Assembly (NCBI GenBank): GCA_035578175.1
Contig: JAQMRL010000008.1
Location: 10,329,963 to 10,393,962 of the forward strand
Direction: 5' to 3'
Origin: Catonia carolina
Lineage: Eukaryota; Arthropoda; Insecta; Hemiptera; Achilidae
DNA: 64,000 nt
The stretch's first letter is position 1; every line of letters starts with the position of its first letter. Below, one piece after another: positions 1 through 7,892 of this stretch. The translations under genes and the position numbers were made by a program. A model generated the notes under the pieces. That model saw only the letters and a program-made list of their open reading frames with translations. It was not told the DNA's origin and searched no databases.

Positions 1-1
1 C

Positions 2-130
2 GCTTGGAAATCAGATGCGTATGGGTTTTTCGTTATCGATAAGGAGCGAAAACTTAGTAACGGTAAGTATAGAATAGGGTTTGATACATTTTATAAATTT
101 GAAGATATTGCTAATTTTAACTCACTATGA
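2..130 (+). CDS. C-terminal 42 residues of an open frame entering from the left
   Basis: An open frame enters from the left edge and stops at TGA 128-130. It holds 42 residues and has no Met of its own that must be a start. The stretch LSNGKYRIGFDTFYKF resembles the L..G.YKI.FDT..Y pattern of transthyretin-like 5-hydroxyisourate hydrolases, but the family's C-terminal YRGS end is absent, so this would be a cut-off fragment. It could equally be the tail of another viral gene. A GTAAGT donor-like hexamer lies inside it at 64-69. It overlaps nothing convincingly coding; the next ATG is at 138. The resemblance is a guess from a short match. Confidence 0.3.
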   Translation, partial: AWKSDAYGFFVIDKERKLSNGKYRIGFDTFYKFEDIANFNSL

Positions 131-137
131 GCTAAAG

Positions 138-1289
138 ATGGAACGCGAAAAGGTAACTGCCGCAATTAAATCATTGCGAGATAACATTAAGAAAAAACAT
201 AGAAATTTGGTAAAAAACAAATCAATCAAACAAGATTTTTATGACCAACAATTTAAACCGCTTTTAGAACCATTGAAAAACATCGAACTCCAATTAAATA
301 ATCAGGTTAAACGAAAACGAGGGGGTGATGAAAAAGAGGTTAAAAGAGAAGGTGAGAACATCGCTTTTTTAACAAAAAAACCAGTAGACAATGAAGAACA
401 AGGTTGGAGCGATGATGATGATGTTGATTGTGAGAAAAAACCAAAAAGGAAAGCGGTAAGAAAATATGCCACAAGAGGAGACAAACGTAAAGCACGAAAA
501 ATGGTGGACGATAATGATGATAATAGCATAGTGAAAAAACAGGCAGTTAGCGAATTGCCTATGGAACAAGAACCGATTATTAGCACAGAAGAGAGAATGG
601 CGATAGATACCCCATTACCCGAAAGCGGTGCTGAAGATAACCAATCCTCATCTGAAAACACATCAATTGTCCAACAGGTAGAGGAAGATAAAATACTAAG
701 AAAATATATGGAAAGTCGGTTTACGGGGAAGTTAGCGAAAAAATATTTTCTCAAATTAATAAAAGATCATCACAGAGAAATTGATACAACATATGGACCG
801 ACATTTGACGGTCATCATTGGAAATTGGGTAATTCTATTATTGAAATGAAAGATGATACGTTTAGAATTAATGGAATAAATTACAAGGGTACCGAAGGAT
901 TGTTTAAGTTAATATTTTTACGAGTACCATATCATGATGATTACACCAAAGAAGATTTAATAAAATATCGAGATATATTAAAAGCTACAAGCGCACATCT
1001 AAATTTCCCCGCCGGAACAATTAAAAGCAATAGAGGACATAAATATCGTTTTATTATTTCTCATCTGTTTCCACCAACTGGGAAAGGAATGTTATTGAGT
1101 GATAACAAAATTGATTACACCTATTGGGACGATCCAAATGAATTGGTCGATCGTTTACGATATTTGGTGGCTTCTCAACGGGCTGGTAACAATGCGCACA
1201 CCAATGAAATTTATTCCATTATTGAAGAATTACGTGAAGCCGGTTTAATAAAAGGAGGCGGTGAGCCATTTATACATTCACTTTCATAA
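138..1289 (+). CDS. Charged protein with DUF8207-like C-terminal domain
   Basis: 383 aa from ATG 138; the frame is open further up to a TTG at 81, but the ATG is the first plausible start. Residues 1-55 are Lys/Glu-rich and look like a coiled coil. Residues 56-135 alternate basic clusters (KRKRG, KKPKRKAVRK) with acidic runs (SDDDD), which suggests nuclear or nucleic-acid association. From about residue 190 the sequence follows the pattern of a domain called DUF8207 in arthropod and spider genomes: FRINGINYKGTEGL, then YTKEDL, YWDDP and SQRAGNNAHTNEIY. Function is unknown. It heads the capsid cassette and its TAA overlaps the next ATG by one base, as in compact viral genomes. A structural or DNA-associated virion protein is my inference. 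No disabling mutation is visible. Confidence 0.75.
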   Translation: MEREKVTAAIKSLRDNIKKKHRNLVKNKSIKQDFYDQQFKPLLEPLKNIELQLNNQVKRKRGGDEKEVKREGENIAFLTKKPVDNEEQGWSDDDDVDCEKKPKRKAVRKYATRGDKRKARKMVDDNDDNSIVKKQAVSELPMEQEPIISTEERMAIDTPLPESGAEDNQSSSENTSIVQQVEEDKILRKYMESRFTGKLAKKYFLKLIKDHHREIDTTYGPTFDGHHWKLGNSIIEMKDDTFRINGINYKGTEGLFKLIFLRVPYHDDYTKEDLIKYRDILKATSAHLNFPAGTIKSNRGHKYRFIISHLFPPTGKGMLLSDNKIDYTYWDDPNELVDRLRYLVASQRAGNNAHTNEIYSIIEELREAGLIKGGGEPFIHSLS

Positions 1290-1645
1290 TGACGGTGGAT
1301 AAATTCGGCAGGCACATCGGTAGTGTTGGAAGAAAACAAAATTCGATTGTGTTAACACACGAGGGAGATTATGATTTCAAATCTAAACGGTCATGTAATG
1401 TGGGCGAGGCGAAAGATGTAAATGATGCATTATCTATTTTATCCGCACTGAAATTATTCATGTTTCCAATATATGTTAATTTTGTGAAATTAAATAAACA
1501 GCAACCTCCAACTTGGGACGTTTTCTATAAAAAGTGGTTAAACATACATGAAAAATATTTACGAGGTGAAGATACTTTGGAAGTATTTCTTAACTATTTT
1601 TTCACCTTCCCATCGTCCGATTTAACCACATTAGACGATGTATAA
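1289..1645 (+). CDS. 118-aa virion-cassette protein, unknown function
   Basis: ATG 1289 overlaps the previous stop in TAATG, which fits termination-reinitiation or simply compact packing. The N-terminus MTVDKFGRHIG is followed by a YDFKSKR..NV....D.NDAL pattern, which recalls the N-terminal repeat of viral and phage fibre-like proteins; I recognise this only by pattern. The C-terminal half is helical and aromatic (PPTWDVFYKKW). No catalytic motif, signal peptide or membrane segment is visible. Its place between the DUF8207-like gene and the phospholipase gene suggests a minor virion component. 43 bases separate it from the next ATG. Confidence 0.6.
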   Translation: MTVDKFGRHIGSVGRKQNSIVLTHEGDYDFKSKRSCNVGEAKDVNDALSILSALKLFMFPIYVNFVKLNKQQPPTWDVFYKKWLNIHEKYLRGEDTLEVFLNYFFTFPSSDLTTLDDV

Positions 1646-1687
1646 ATTTAAATTGTAAATAATGTAAATGGTCAGTCGCTAACTAAA

Positions 1688-2278
1688 ATGGTGCGCATAT
1701 ACAAGGGTGCCGGTATATTTAGTAAAATCGCCTCAATACCGGGCACAATTTTGAATAAAACAATTGATGCGCTACCAATTGAATTACATCTACCGGGTGG
1801 TTATCAATATTGTGGACCAGGTACAAAGTTAAAAAAACGATTGGCTAGAGGGGATCCGGGAATAAATAAATTAGATGCCGCATGTAAAGAACATGACATT
1901 GCGTATTCAACGTACAGCGATAACACAAGTCGTGCAAACGCAGATCGTGTTTTGGCAGATCGAGCTTGGGAACGTGTTAAAGCACCAGATGCTAGTTTGG
2001 GGGAAAAAGCATCGGCTTGGGCGGTAACTAATATAATGAAATTAAAAAGTAAATTTGGTGGACGTATGTTATCATCGAGTAAATGTAAAAGAAGACGTAA
2101 AAATAAAGGTGGGGGCGGTGTGAAAAGAAAACTAATGCGTGCTTTACAAAATCATGTTAATCAGTCTGGCCGTGGATTGTATATAAAACCGTGGTCGAAA
2201 AATGGGGGTGGATTAAGTAAAACAAGAAAAAAAAAAAAACGTTCATCAAGAAAAAGAAGATGTACTCGACGCATGTGA
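1688..2278 (+). CDS. Parvovirus-VP1-type phospholipase A2 domain protein
   Basis: 196 aa. Residues 30-95 carry the virion PLA2 signature: a calcium-binding loop YCGPGT (41-46), then LDAACKEHDIAY with the catalytic His69-Asp70 pair and Asp63. The same domain is used in parvovirus VP1 to breach endosomal membranes by hydrolysing phospholipid at sn-2. The N-terminus (IFSKIASIPGTILNKTID) is amphipathic. The C-terminus from residue 130 is very Lys/Arg- and Gly-rich (KCKRRRKNKGGGG, KTRKKKKRSSRKRR), as in DNA-binding core proteins of nuclear viruses. The active-site residues are intact. The gene overlaps the protease gene by 19 bases in another frame. By analogy I infer a role in virion entry; no host secreted PLA2 is indicated, since there is no signal peptide and few Cys. 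Confidence 0.85.
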   Translation: MVRIYKGAGIFSKIASIPGTILNKTIDALPIELHLPGGYQYCGPGTKLKKRLARGDPGINKLDAACKEHDIAYSTYSDNTSRANADRVLADRAWERVKAPDASLGEKASAWAVTNIMKLKSKFGGRMLSSSKCKRRRKNKGGGGVKRKLMRALQNHVNQSGRGLYIKPWSKNGGGLSKTRKKKKRSSRKRRCTRRM

Positions 2279-2670
2279 TTGATAACATCCCAAACCGACC
2301 GTTAACAAATTATGAACTGGAATATTATGCGGTATATATGCTGAAAATAAAATATTTCAGAGGCGTATTTATGCGTGACGCTTTACCAAAATCGATACGT
2401 AAAAATGAGAGTGGAATTGTTAATTTGGATGGAAGTGATGGGGGTGGTACACATTGGGTTTGCTATTACAAACATGGTAAAAATATTAATTATTTTGATA
2501 GTTTCGGTAATCTGCGGCCACCGTTGGAACTACAAAAATATTTTAAAAGCGGTGATCGGGGAGCGGCTAATGTAATCCATTACAATTACATGAAACGGCA
2601 ACATTTCAACACTGTAAACTGCGGACATTTATGTCTCGATCATCTGTATAGACAATGCTTTTCTCATTGA
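2260..2670 (+). CDS. Adenain-like (C5/Ulp1-fold) maturation cysteine protease
   Basis: 136 aa. The catalytic set is complete: His65 in GTHWVCY, Asp80 in YFDSFG, Gln114 and Cys121 in NCGHLCLDHLY. The Gln sits seven residues before the Cys, as in adenovirus adenain. Related proteases in Polintons, virophages and adenoviruses cut capsid and core precursors during assembly. It is shorter than adenain (about 200 aa) because the C-terminal arm is missing, as in other small viral members. It starts inside the 3' end of the phospholipase gene and its last 16 bases overlap the next gene. Context and motifs agree, so the family call is firm; the substrate, probably the neighbouring virion proteins, is inferred. 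Confidence 0.88.
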   Translation: MYSTHVIDNIPNRPLTNYELEYYAVYMLKIKYFRGVFMRDALPKSIRKNESGIVNLDGSDGGGTHWVCYYKHGKNINYFDSFGNLRPPLELQKYFKSGDRGAANVIHYNYMKRQHFNTVNCGHLCLDHLYRQCFSH

Positions 2671-3350
2671 ACGCTCGAGAATCGTCAATCGGATATGATA
2701 TTTTTCCACCGATTGAGCTTAAAAACGACACATGTGAAATAGGATTGGTTACCCTAATGACATACAACTCTATTCCAAATATTGAATCAGGGTTAAACGA
2801 TAAATTCTATTATAGTGACAAATCAAAATCGATAACCTTACCAGAAGGTACGTATGAAATTGAGGACATTCAAGATTATGTGAAAAAAACAATTCAGAAC
2901 TCAGTAAAGGATTTTAAATTCGTTTTGAAAGCCAATAATTCAACAATGCGCACCGAATTGTACTGCAGCGAACCGGTCGACTTTACAAAATCAGATTCAA
3001 TTGGTGCAATACTGGGGTTCGATGTAAAAAAATTGCCAGCCAATAAATGGCATCATTCTCCCAACATAGTGAACATTTTTCCTGTGAACGTGATAAGAGT
3101 TGTATGTAACATCGCTCACGGATCTTATAGAGACGGTAAAGAGAGCCATACCTTGTACGAGTTTTTTCCATCAGTTGGGGCAGGATTTAAAATTATCGAA
3201 GCACCGAAAAATATAATATATTTCCCGGTGAACACGACCCGTCTGTCACATATAAATGTGCGATTAGAAGATCAAAACGGTAAACTGGTGAATTTTAGAA
3301 AAGAATCAATATCAATTTCATTACATCTACGTCATGGGGTTAGTGATTGA
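2655..3350 (+). CDS. Putative minor capsid (penton) protein
   Basis: 231 aa. No motif identifies it alone. It is rich in beta-forming stretches (CEIGLVTLMTYNSIPNI, KSITLPEGTYEIEDIQDYV), opens with a NARESSIGYDIFPPIEL segment and has a conserved-looking NTTRLSHINVRLEDQNGKLV near the end. Polintons and adintoviruses carry a single-jelly-roll minor capsid gene directly upstream of the major capsid gene; size and position fit that role. It begins 16 bases inside the protease gene and overlaps the next small ORF by 17 bases. No frameshift or stop is seen. Alternative: another beta-rich virion protein. Confidence 0.65.
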   Translation: MLFSLNARESSIGYDIFPPIELKNDTCEIGLVTLMTYNSIPNIESGLNDKFYYSDKSKSITLPEGTYEIEDIQDYVKKTIQNSVKDFKFVLKANNSTMRTELYCSEPVDFTKSDSIGAILGFDVKKLPANKWHHSPNIVNIFPVNVIRVVCNIAHGSYRDGKESHTLYEFFPSVGAGFKIIEAPKNIIYFPVNTTRLSHINVRLEDQNGKLVNFRKESISISLHLRHGVSD

Positions 3351-3495
3351 AAATGTTAAATCGCTGGTGCCGCCTGTGACAGCAATAAAAAGGGAAGTTA
3401 AATCTGGCGGGTGCACAGTTGTTGGTAATTGGCGAATGAAACAGCTTACACGGCGTAACCGACAATTTTTAAAATCATTAGGATTCAAGACATAA
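3334..3495 (+). CDS. 53-aa basic ORF between minor and major capsid genes
   Basis: ATG 3334 lies inside the end of the minor capsid gene in another frame; the TAA at 3493-3495 overlaps the major capsid ATG in TAATG. The N-terminal half is hydrophobic (LVIENVKSLVPPVTAI) and the C-terminal half basic (WRMKQLTRRNRQFLKSLGF). The exact joins on both sides argue that it is translated. A small cationic, possibly membrane-active or DNA-condensing virion peptide like adenoviral pX/pVI pieces is an inference from composition only. Confidence 0.55.
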   Translation: MGLVIENVKSLVPPVTAIKREVKSGGCTVVGNWRMKQLTRRNRQFLKSLGFKT

Positions 3496-4712
3496 TGGAA
3501 AGCGGTGGCTATGTTCTCGATGTCGCCCAAAAAGCGGTGTATGATGAAATAATCACTCGACATGAATTTCATACTTTGACCACTTATGCATCAACCACGT
3601 TAAATAATAACGACGAAATACGTATCCCGGTCCATCAGCAGGATATTTACACATTACCCTGTGATAGTTACTTATACATTGAGGGTAAATTAACGGACGA
3701 TAAGGATAAAGTGAGCACCGATTGTAAACTTATAAACAATGCTATGCTGTTTCTGTTCGATGAGATTCGATATGAGATCGGAGGAACTGAAGTTGATCAT
3801 GTACGAAATCCAGGAATCACATCGTTGTTGAAAAACTTCCTGTCCGTCCGTTATGGAGAGAAACATATGTTACAGAACGCGGGGATTTCGCACGATACGT
3901 CCACGTTAGAAATCGCCACAGATGGATCTTTTTCATATTGTATCCCACTCAAATTCGTTATGGGCATCTTTGAGGATTATAAGAGAATAATATTGAATGT
4001 TAAACAGGAATTGGTGTTGATACGATCGTCAAACGATGTCAACGCCACCTTTGTTACTAATCAAACAGTGAAATCTAAGGTGAAATTGGATAAATTAATC
4101 TGGAGATTGCCTTTCATAAACGTATCAGACACCTATAGATTACCGCTTCTGAAAACCGTACAATCTGATGTGCCTATAACTATTCCATTTCGAAAATGGC
4201 AACTTTATGAATATCCCGCTCTACCGCAGTCACGTAGCCTGGTGTGGGCGGTGAAAACGAGCAACCAGTTGGAGAAACCGAGATATGTAATAGTGGCTTT
4301 TCAAACGGATCGTAAAAACAGTATGTACAAAAACAATTCCCATTTCGATCTGTGTAAATTGAGCAATATAAAATTATATCTAAACTCCGAATACTATCCG
4401 TACGATCAACTGCAGGGTAACAAGTCGATAATGTATCGCATGTATACCGATTTTCAACAATCGTATTATTTTGCCGGTGACGGCAGCTGTCAACCGTTAT
4501 TGGACAAGGCAACGTTTCTGGCGAAAATGCCACACATCGTTTTGGATTGTTCGAAACAGAATGAAACACTCAAAGTCGGTTCGGTGGACATTAGAATGGA
4601 ATTTGAGTTTGAAGAGAATGTGGCGGCCAACACTACAGCTTACTGTTTAATTTTACATGATAATATTGTAGAGTATACACCATTGTCTGGTAGCGTTAGA
4701 AAAATATTGTAA
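3495..4712 (+). CDS. Double-jelly-roll major capsid-like protein
   Basis: 405 aa. The N-terminal stretch ITRHEFHTLTTYASTTLNN.DEIRIPVHQQDIYTLP and later KWQLYEYPALPQ, LVWAVKTSNQLEKPRYVIVAF and NIKLYLNSEYYPYDQ follow the pattern of the double jelly-roll-like domain annotated in many arthropod endogenous elements and homologous to Polinton/adintovirus hexon-like capsid proteins. Two beta-rich halves of similar length agree with two jelly rolls. It would form the pseudo-hexameric capsomers. It is the last gene of the tightly overlapping set and is followed by two polyadenylation hexamers. The frame is complete and unbroken, which implies recent integration or some constraint. Confidence 0.8.
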   Translation: MESGGYVLDVAQKAVYDEIITRHEFHTLTTYASTTLNNNDEIRIPVHQQDIYTLPCDSYLYIEGKLTDDKDKVSTDCKLINNAMLFLFDEIRYEIGGTEVDHVRNPGITSLLKNFLSVRYGEKHMLQNAGISHDTSTLEIATDGSFSYCIPLKFVMGIFEDYKRIILNVKQELVLIRSSNDVNATFVTNQTVKSKVKLDKLIWRLPFINVSDTYRLPLLKTVQSDVPITIPFRKWQLYEYPALPQSRSLVWAVKTSNQLEKPRYVIVAFQTDRKNSMYKNNSHFDLCKLSNIKLYLNSEYYPYDQLQGNKSIMYRMYTDFQQSYYFAGDGSCQPLLDKATFLAKMPHIVLDCSKQNETLKVGSVDIRMEFEFEENVAANTTAYCLILHDNIVEYTPLSGSVRKIL

Positions 4713-4723
4713 ATAGTATTAAA

Positions 4724-4737
4724 AATAAATTAATAAA
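4724..4737 (+). terminator. Tandem AATAAA polyadenylation signals after the capsid cassette
   Basis: Two AATAAA hexamers at 4724-4729 and 4732-4737, 12 and 20 bases past the major capsid stop, followed by a T-rich run. They mark the probable 3' end of the structural transcript(s). Confidence 0.6.
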
Positions 4738-5398
4738 GTATTTTTTAAAAAAAGAATTACGATTTTACTTTATCATCCTTTGTTATTAATCGTCATTAGT
4801 TTGTTAAAGCAATATAAATGAAAAAAAAAACATGGTATTAATCATCGTTGTTGTTATAAAGTGAAATCAAGGATGACAAAATTGCTCATTCGCATGAATA
4901 ATTCCAACATGCGATCGAATAGAAGATTGAAAAAAGGAAAAACAACTCATTATTACTTATAAGGTATCGGGTTAATAAATAAAGCCTATGATACATATAC
5001 ACATGTACTTGTTATGTTAATTATTATAAAAAACTGCAACTTGTTTTGTAGTCAAATATATTTTATTATGGCCTAAAAGATATTTTAGTGCGACATAGTA
5101 ATTACTCATTGTCTATAACACGTGATGTGGTTAATAAATAAAGCCTATGATGCACATGCACTTCTATTGTGTGACTGTTGCCTAAAGTTTTTAATAGAAA
5201 TACATTTAGTATATAAAGACAAGATTTTTATAGAGAAATTTATACTTGCTTTTCACGCCATAGTGCATATATGTGCTGCTGCGTTTTTTAGAAACGTTAT
5301 ATTTTCAATTTTACTACAACGTTTTTTTCAAGTTATATTTATTTAAAAGTTTTTCTACAAACAATTTTACATAGTAAATATTATTTAAAAAACAACTT
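4738..5398. repeat. AT-rich spacer with a 23-bp direct repeat
   Basis: No supported gene. The sequence GGTTAATAAATAAAGCCTAT plus three bases occurs at 4970-4992 and 5129-5151, 159 bp apart; the segments after both copies remain partly alike (CA-rich). The only long frame here (5122-5346) starts with GTG and has no protein-like features. Confidence 0.5.
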
Positions 5399-5460
5399 AT
5401 ATATAATATATATTACAAACAACTTATTATTTATTCGAATAACTTCAATCTTCAACAAAC
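5399..5460 (+). promoter_or_regulatory. Putative TATA box and short leader exon
   Basis: TATATATAATATATATT at 5399-5414 is followed about 30 bases later by a less AT-biased stretch (AACTTCAATCTTCAACAAAC) ending exactly at a GTAAGT donor at 5461. This reads as core promoter plus 20-30 nt leader exon for the second viral cassette. In such AT-rich DNA the TATA box alone would be weak evidence; the donor and the acceptor next to the ATG strengthen it. Confidence 0.45.
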
Positions 5461-5598
5461 GTAAGTTTTTAAAAAGTATTTTTCAACTCATTTAATAAAT
5501 AAATTTTTTTTTTAAAAAAACAAGTTTGAATATAACATTAAAAATTGAATTAAATATTTTTTAAAGTATTATTTATTCGCATTATTAATCTTTTATAG
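5461..5598 (+). other. Putative 138-nt 5'-UTR intron
   Basis: A consensus donor GTAAGT (5461-5466) and an acceptor TCTTTTATAG (ending 5598) directly before ATG 5599 bound a T-rich 138-base stretch. Splicing would put the start codon immediately after the short leader. The same donor could also serve the acceptors before the five downstream ORFs. Confidence 0.45.
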
Positions 5599-6348
5599 AT
5601 GGAAACTATGTACTCGGCGGATGATATTATAAGAAAACTTTTTGATATTCAATTGAATACAATTTTTTTATGGGAAGCAATAATTAAAGAAGTGAAAGGG
5701 GAACTGTTTAAAAATAAAGACTTTAACGATAATTTAATAAAGATCCACAGAATTTTAGAAAATTGTTTGTTAATTATCAATACATGTATAGATAAACATC
5801 CATCGCAAAAATCAATTGTTAACTTTAAACATAAAATCTTAACATATGATGAATTTATAGTGTATTTTAATAATGTAAATTTGGGTGATAAGTGTTTTTT
5901 TGAAGATAACGTTTTACATTTTATCTCATGTGTGGAAAAACTATTAAATTTAAAGTCGGACACGGTTGAAGTATTTGATATTGATTCTGAAGAATTATCA
6001 GAATGTGAAGAGGAGGATAATTTTAGTAAATTATTTTCATTTCGAAATGAATATCCGCAATCTTATTCACAACTCGTTAACGATGAACGGTTGACCATAA
6101 CAACGCCTGGAGAAAAGGGGGCGTTTATGGTTAAAATTGAAGTAACCGATACCAAAGATTTGAAAAATATTAATCAGAAACGCCACTGGACAAAGGTGGC
6201 AAAAAAAATTGTCTTTTTATGCGAGCAAAAAGACCCCGATTTTTGTCGAGTTAGGAAAATTATTCGCAATCAAAAGAGAAAGATAATGAAAATAAAGAAT
6301 TTACGAAAAACCCAAATAGATATAAAAAAGTATACGCCAAAAGAATAA
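5599..6348 (+). CDS. 249-aa unknown protein with acidic centre and basic tail
   Basis: Not recognised. The ATG follows an acceptor-like TTTTATAG without a gap. Residues 1-115 are helical and Leu/Ile-rich; 103-111 read EDNVLHFIS, followed at 122-140 by VEVFDIDSEELSECEEEDN. Residues 160-185 look beta-like and the last 60 residues are strongly basic (KRHWTKVAKK, RNQKRKIMKIKNLRK). The central pattern recurs in the protein at 8576-9382, so the two may be distant paralogues at both ends of this cassette. The acid-plus-basic design suggests a nuclear regulatory or DNA-binding protein, but this is inference. Confidence 0.6.
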   Translation: METMYSADDIIRKLFDIQLNTIFLWEAIIKEVKGELFKNKDFNDNLIKIHRILENCLLIINTCIDKHPSQKSIVNFKHKILTYDEFIVYFNNVNLGDKCFFEDNVLHFISCVEKLLNLKSDTVEVFDIDSEELSECEEEDNFSKLFSFRNEYPQSYSQLVNDERLTITTPGEKGAFMVKIEVTDTKDLKNINQKRHWTKVAKKIVFLCEQKDPDFCRVRKIIRNQKRKIMKIKNLRKTQIDIKKYTPKE

Positions 6349-6411
6349 TTTGTTTTAATTTTTTTTTAACATAATTATTCATAAACTAAAATTATTTTTT
6401 TAAATTTACAG

Positions 6412-6840
6412 ATGGAAATTATATATAAAAAATTTTCAAAAAACGCTTTCACTCCACGTAAAAGTACCCCGGGTTCAGCGGGGTTTGATTTATATGCATG
6501 TGAATCAAATACTATAGAACCAAATTCACGAAGTCTAATAGATACGGGTGTTGGTTTTTCTATCCCATTGGGGTACTATGGGCGTATTGCACCTCGTAGC
6601 GGGCTTTCATTAAGGGGAATTGATATTGGAGGCGGGGTTATAGACGGTGATTACACCGGACAAATTATGATAATTTTCATTAACAATAGTCAAAAGAAAT
6701 ATCGTGTTAAACCTGGGGAAAGAATAGCGCAAATAATTTTTGAAAAATATGCAGATAATGTTACATTAACCGAATTTGTTGGTGAAAATCTGCCAGAAAC
6801 GTATAGAGGAGATCATGGATTTGGTTCTACAGGTGTATGA
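6412..6840 (+). CDS. dUTP pyrophosphatase (trimeric dUTPase)
   Basis: 142 aa, complete. It converts dUTP to dUMP and pyrophosphate, keeping uracil out of DNA and feeding dTMP synthesis. All five trimeric dUTPase motifs are present in order: PGSAGFDLYA (20-29), PRSGL (61-65), GGVIDGDYTGQI (74-85, with catalytic Asp and substrate-contacting Tyr81), KPGERIAQIIF (100-110) and RGDHGFGSTG (132-141). There is no targeting extension and no intron, unlike most animal host genes, so a viral origin is likely. ATG 6412 directly follows an acceptor-like AAATTTACAG. Together with the kinase fragment next to it, this points to a virus that managed its own nucleotide pool. Confidence 0.93.
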   Translation: MEIIYKKFSKNAFTPRKSTPGSAGFDLYACESNTIEPNSRSLIDTGVGFSIPLGYYGRIAPRSGLSLRGIDIGGGVIDGDYTGQIMIIFINNSQKKYRVKPGERIAQIIFEKYADNVTLTEFVGENLPETYRGDHGFGSTGV

Positions 6841-6905
6841 TCTTTTTAAAAATTTAATATTAGCAAATAATTTTATTTTTGTTTTTACTTGTCCATAGGG
6901 AAAAC

Positions 6906-7097
6906 ATGGCCTATACTGATAGTAATAATAATCCTTCCGTCATTATTATTGAAGGAAAAATTGCAGCTGGAAAAAGCATTTTTTTCAAAAACAGTGTTGA
7001 ATATAAAACACTTTTGAAATTATTACAAAATTATCATTACAGTAAAAAAAAAATTATTTGCTATAATTATTTTTTATGTAAACAAATTATATTATAA
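6906..7097 (+). pseudogene. Deoxynucleoside-kinase fragment ending after the P-loop
   Basis: 63 codons from ATG 6906. Residues 10-22 (PSVIIIEGKIAAGKS region) match the Walker A strand-loop of the deoxynucleoside/thymidine kinase family found in insects and large DNA viruses, which phosphorylates deoxynucleosides. Only about 20 residues of the family (normally 200-250 aa) can be recognised; the rest is Lys/Tyr-rich and AT-driven, and the frame stops at 7097, 17 bases before the next acceptor-like site. The lid, the ERS-type and the substrate motifs are missing. A strong acceptor (CTTGTCCATAG, ending 6898) precedes it. Read as a degraded kinase; a mini-protein that kept only the P-loop is less likely. 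Confidence 0.6.
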
Positions 7098-7124
7098 TTA
7101 TATATATTTTTTAGGTTTTAAAAA

Positions 7125-7892
7125 ATGAATAGCTTAAATAACCGAGCAAAGACCGCTAATGAGCGTATGGAAAATGTTGGTGGGATGGTAGGCTATAAAT
7201 ATGTTTATAGAGCAAATTTAAATTTTGCAGAAACAACTAAATATTTTATTAGAAACGAAGTTTTAAAATTTGTACAAAATTTTGGAAAGGAACTGCAAAT
7301 TAATTTCCCGCATAATTGTTGTACTGTTGGTATTCAACCATCTAATGATTTTTTTATTGATAATGAACTAATACAATTATTGAGTAATGAGGCGCGAGTA
7401 ACAAAATCAAAGTTTTGGTGTTTCGCGGGAAATTTTATTTCGGTTTTACTCGGTAAATCTCGTAAATATACTTTAATAGATGTAATTTTTTTACAATCAT
7501 CAGGTTTTGATCATACGGAACCATTTTCATGTTATTCAAAAATAGTTCCGTTTAAGGGTCAAATATTTTGTTTTTCTTTTTTACAAACGAATACAATGCT
7601 CCCCGATTGTCCACATATTTGTATTTATGCACTACTTAGCGCATTTGATATATCTTTGTTAAAAAATGCTGTTTACCAAATAAATGAGCATTGGTTCATC
7701 ATGAATTTAACAGATTATGGAATAAAGTGTAAAATAACAGATGAAATTCGGAATTTTGAACGAAACCGAAGAGTTAAAAAACCCTTTAATCCCCCCAGGC
7801 TGGGTGAACTGGCATGCGTAAATTATTTGATATCATATATTTTAAATGATTTGTATAAGTTTTCTCTAATGAAAATGTGGCAACTTCAATAA
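7125..7892 (+). CDS. 255-aa unknown viral-type protein
   Basis: Not recognised. ATG 7125 lies 10 bases after TATTTTTTAG (AG at 7113-7114). The protein is rich in Phe, Cys and Asn, has a mixed alpha/beta look, a Cys pair at residues 65-66 (HNCCTVG), PDCPHICIY in the middle and a basic FERNRRVKKPFNPP segment near the C-terminus. There is no signal peptide or evident membrane helix. The intact 768-base frame in AT-rich DNA, in series with dUTPase, supports a real gene. It could be a replication or late accessory protein; nothing in the sequence decides this. Confidence 0.55.
   Translation: MNSLNNRAKTANERMENVGGMVGYKYVYRANLNFAETTKYFIRNEVLKFVQNFGKELQINFPHNCCTVGIQPSNDFFIDNELIQLLSNEARVTKSKFWCFAGNFISVLLGKSRKYTLIDVIFLQSSGFDHTEPFSCYSKIVPFKGQIFCFSFLQTNTMLPDCPHICIYALLSAFDISLLKNAVYQINEHWFIMNLTDYGIKCKITDEIRNFERNRRVKKPFNPPRLGELACVNYLISYILNDLYKFSLMKMWQLQ

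Noticed and set aside
302..754. Minus-strand frames opposite the first viral gene (also 369-569, 2983-3171, 4180-4569, 5649-5963, 8512-8937)
   Set aside because: They are antisense shadows of well-supported genes, with Ser/Leu- or Phe/Ile-rich composition and no motifs.
5122..5346. 74-codon hydrophobic frame
   Set aside because: Starts with GTG, lies in AT-rich spacer over a direct repeat, and has no acceptor or context like the neighbouring genes.
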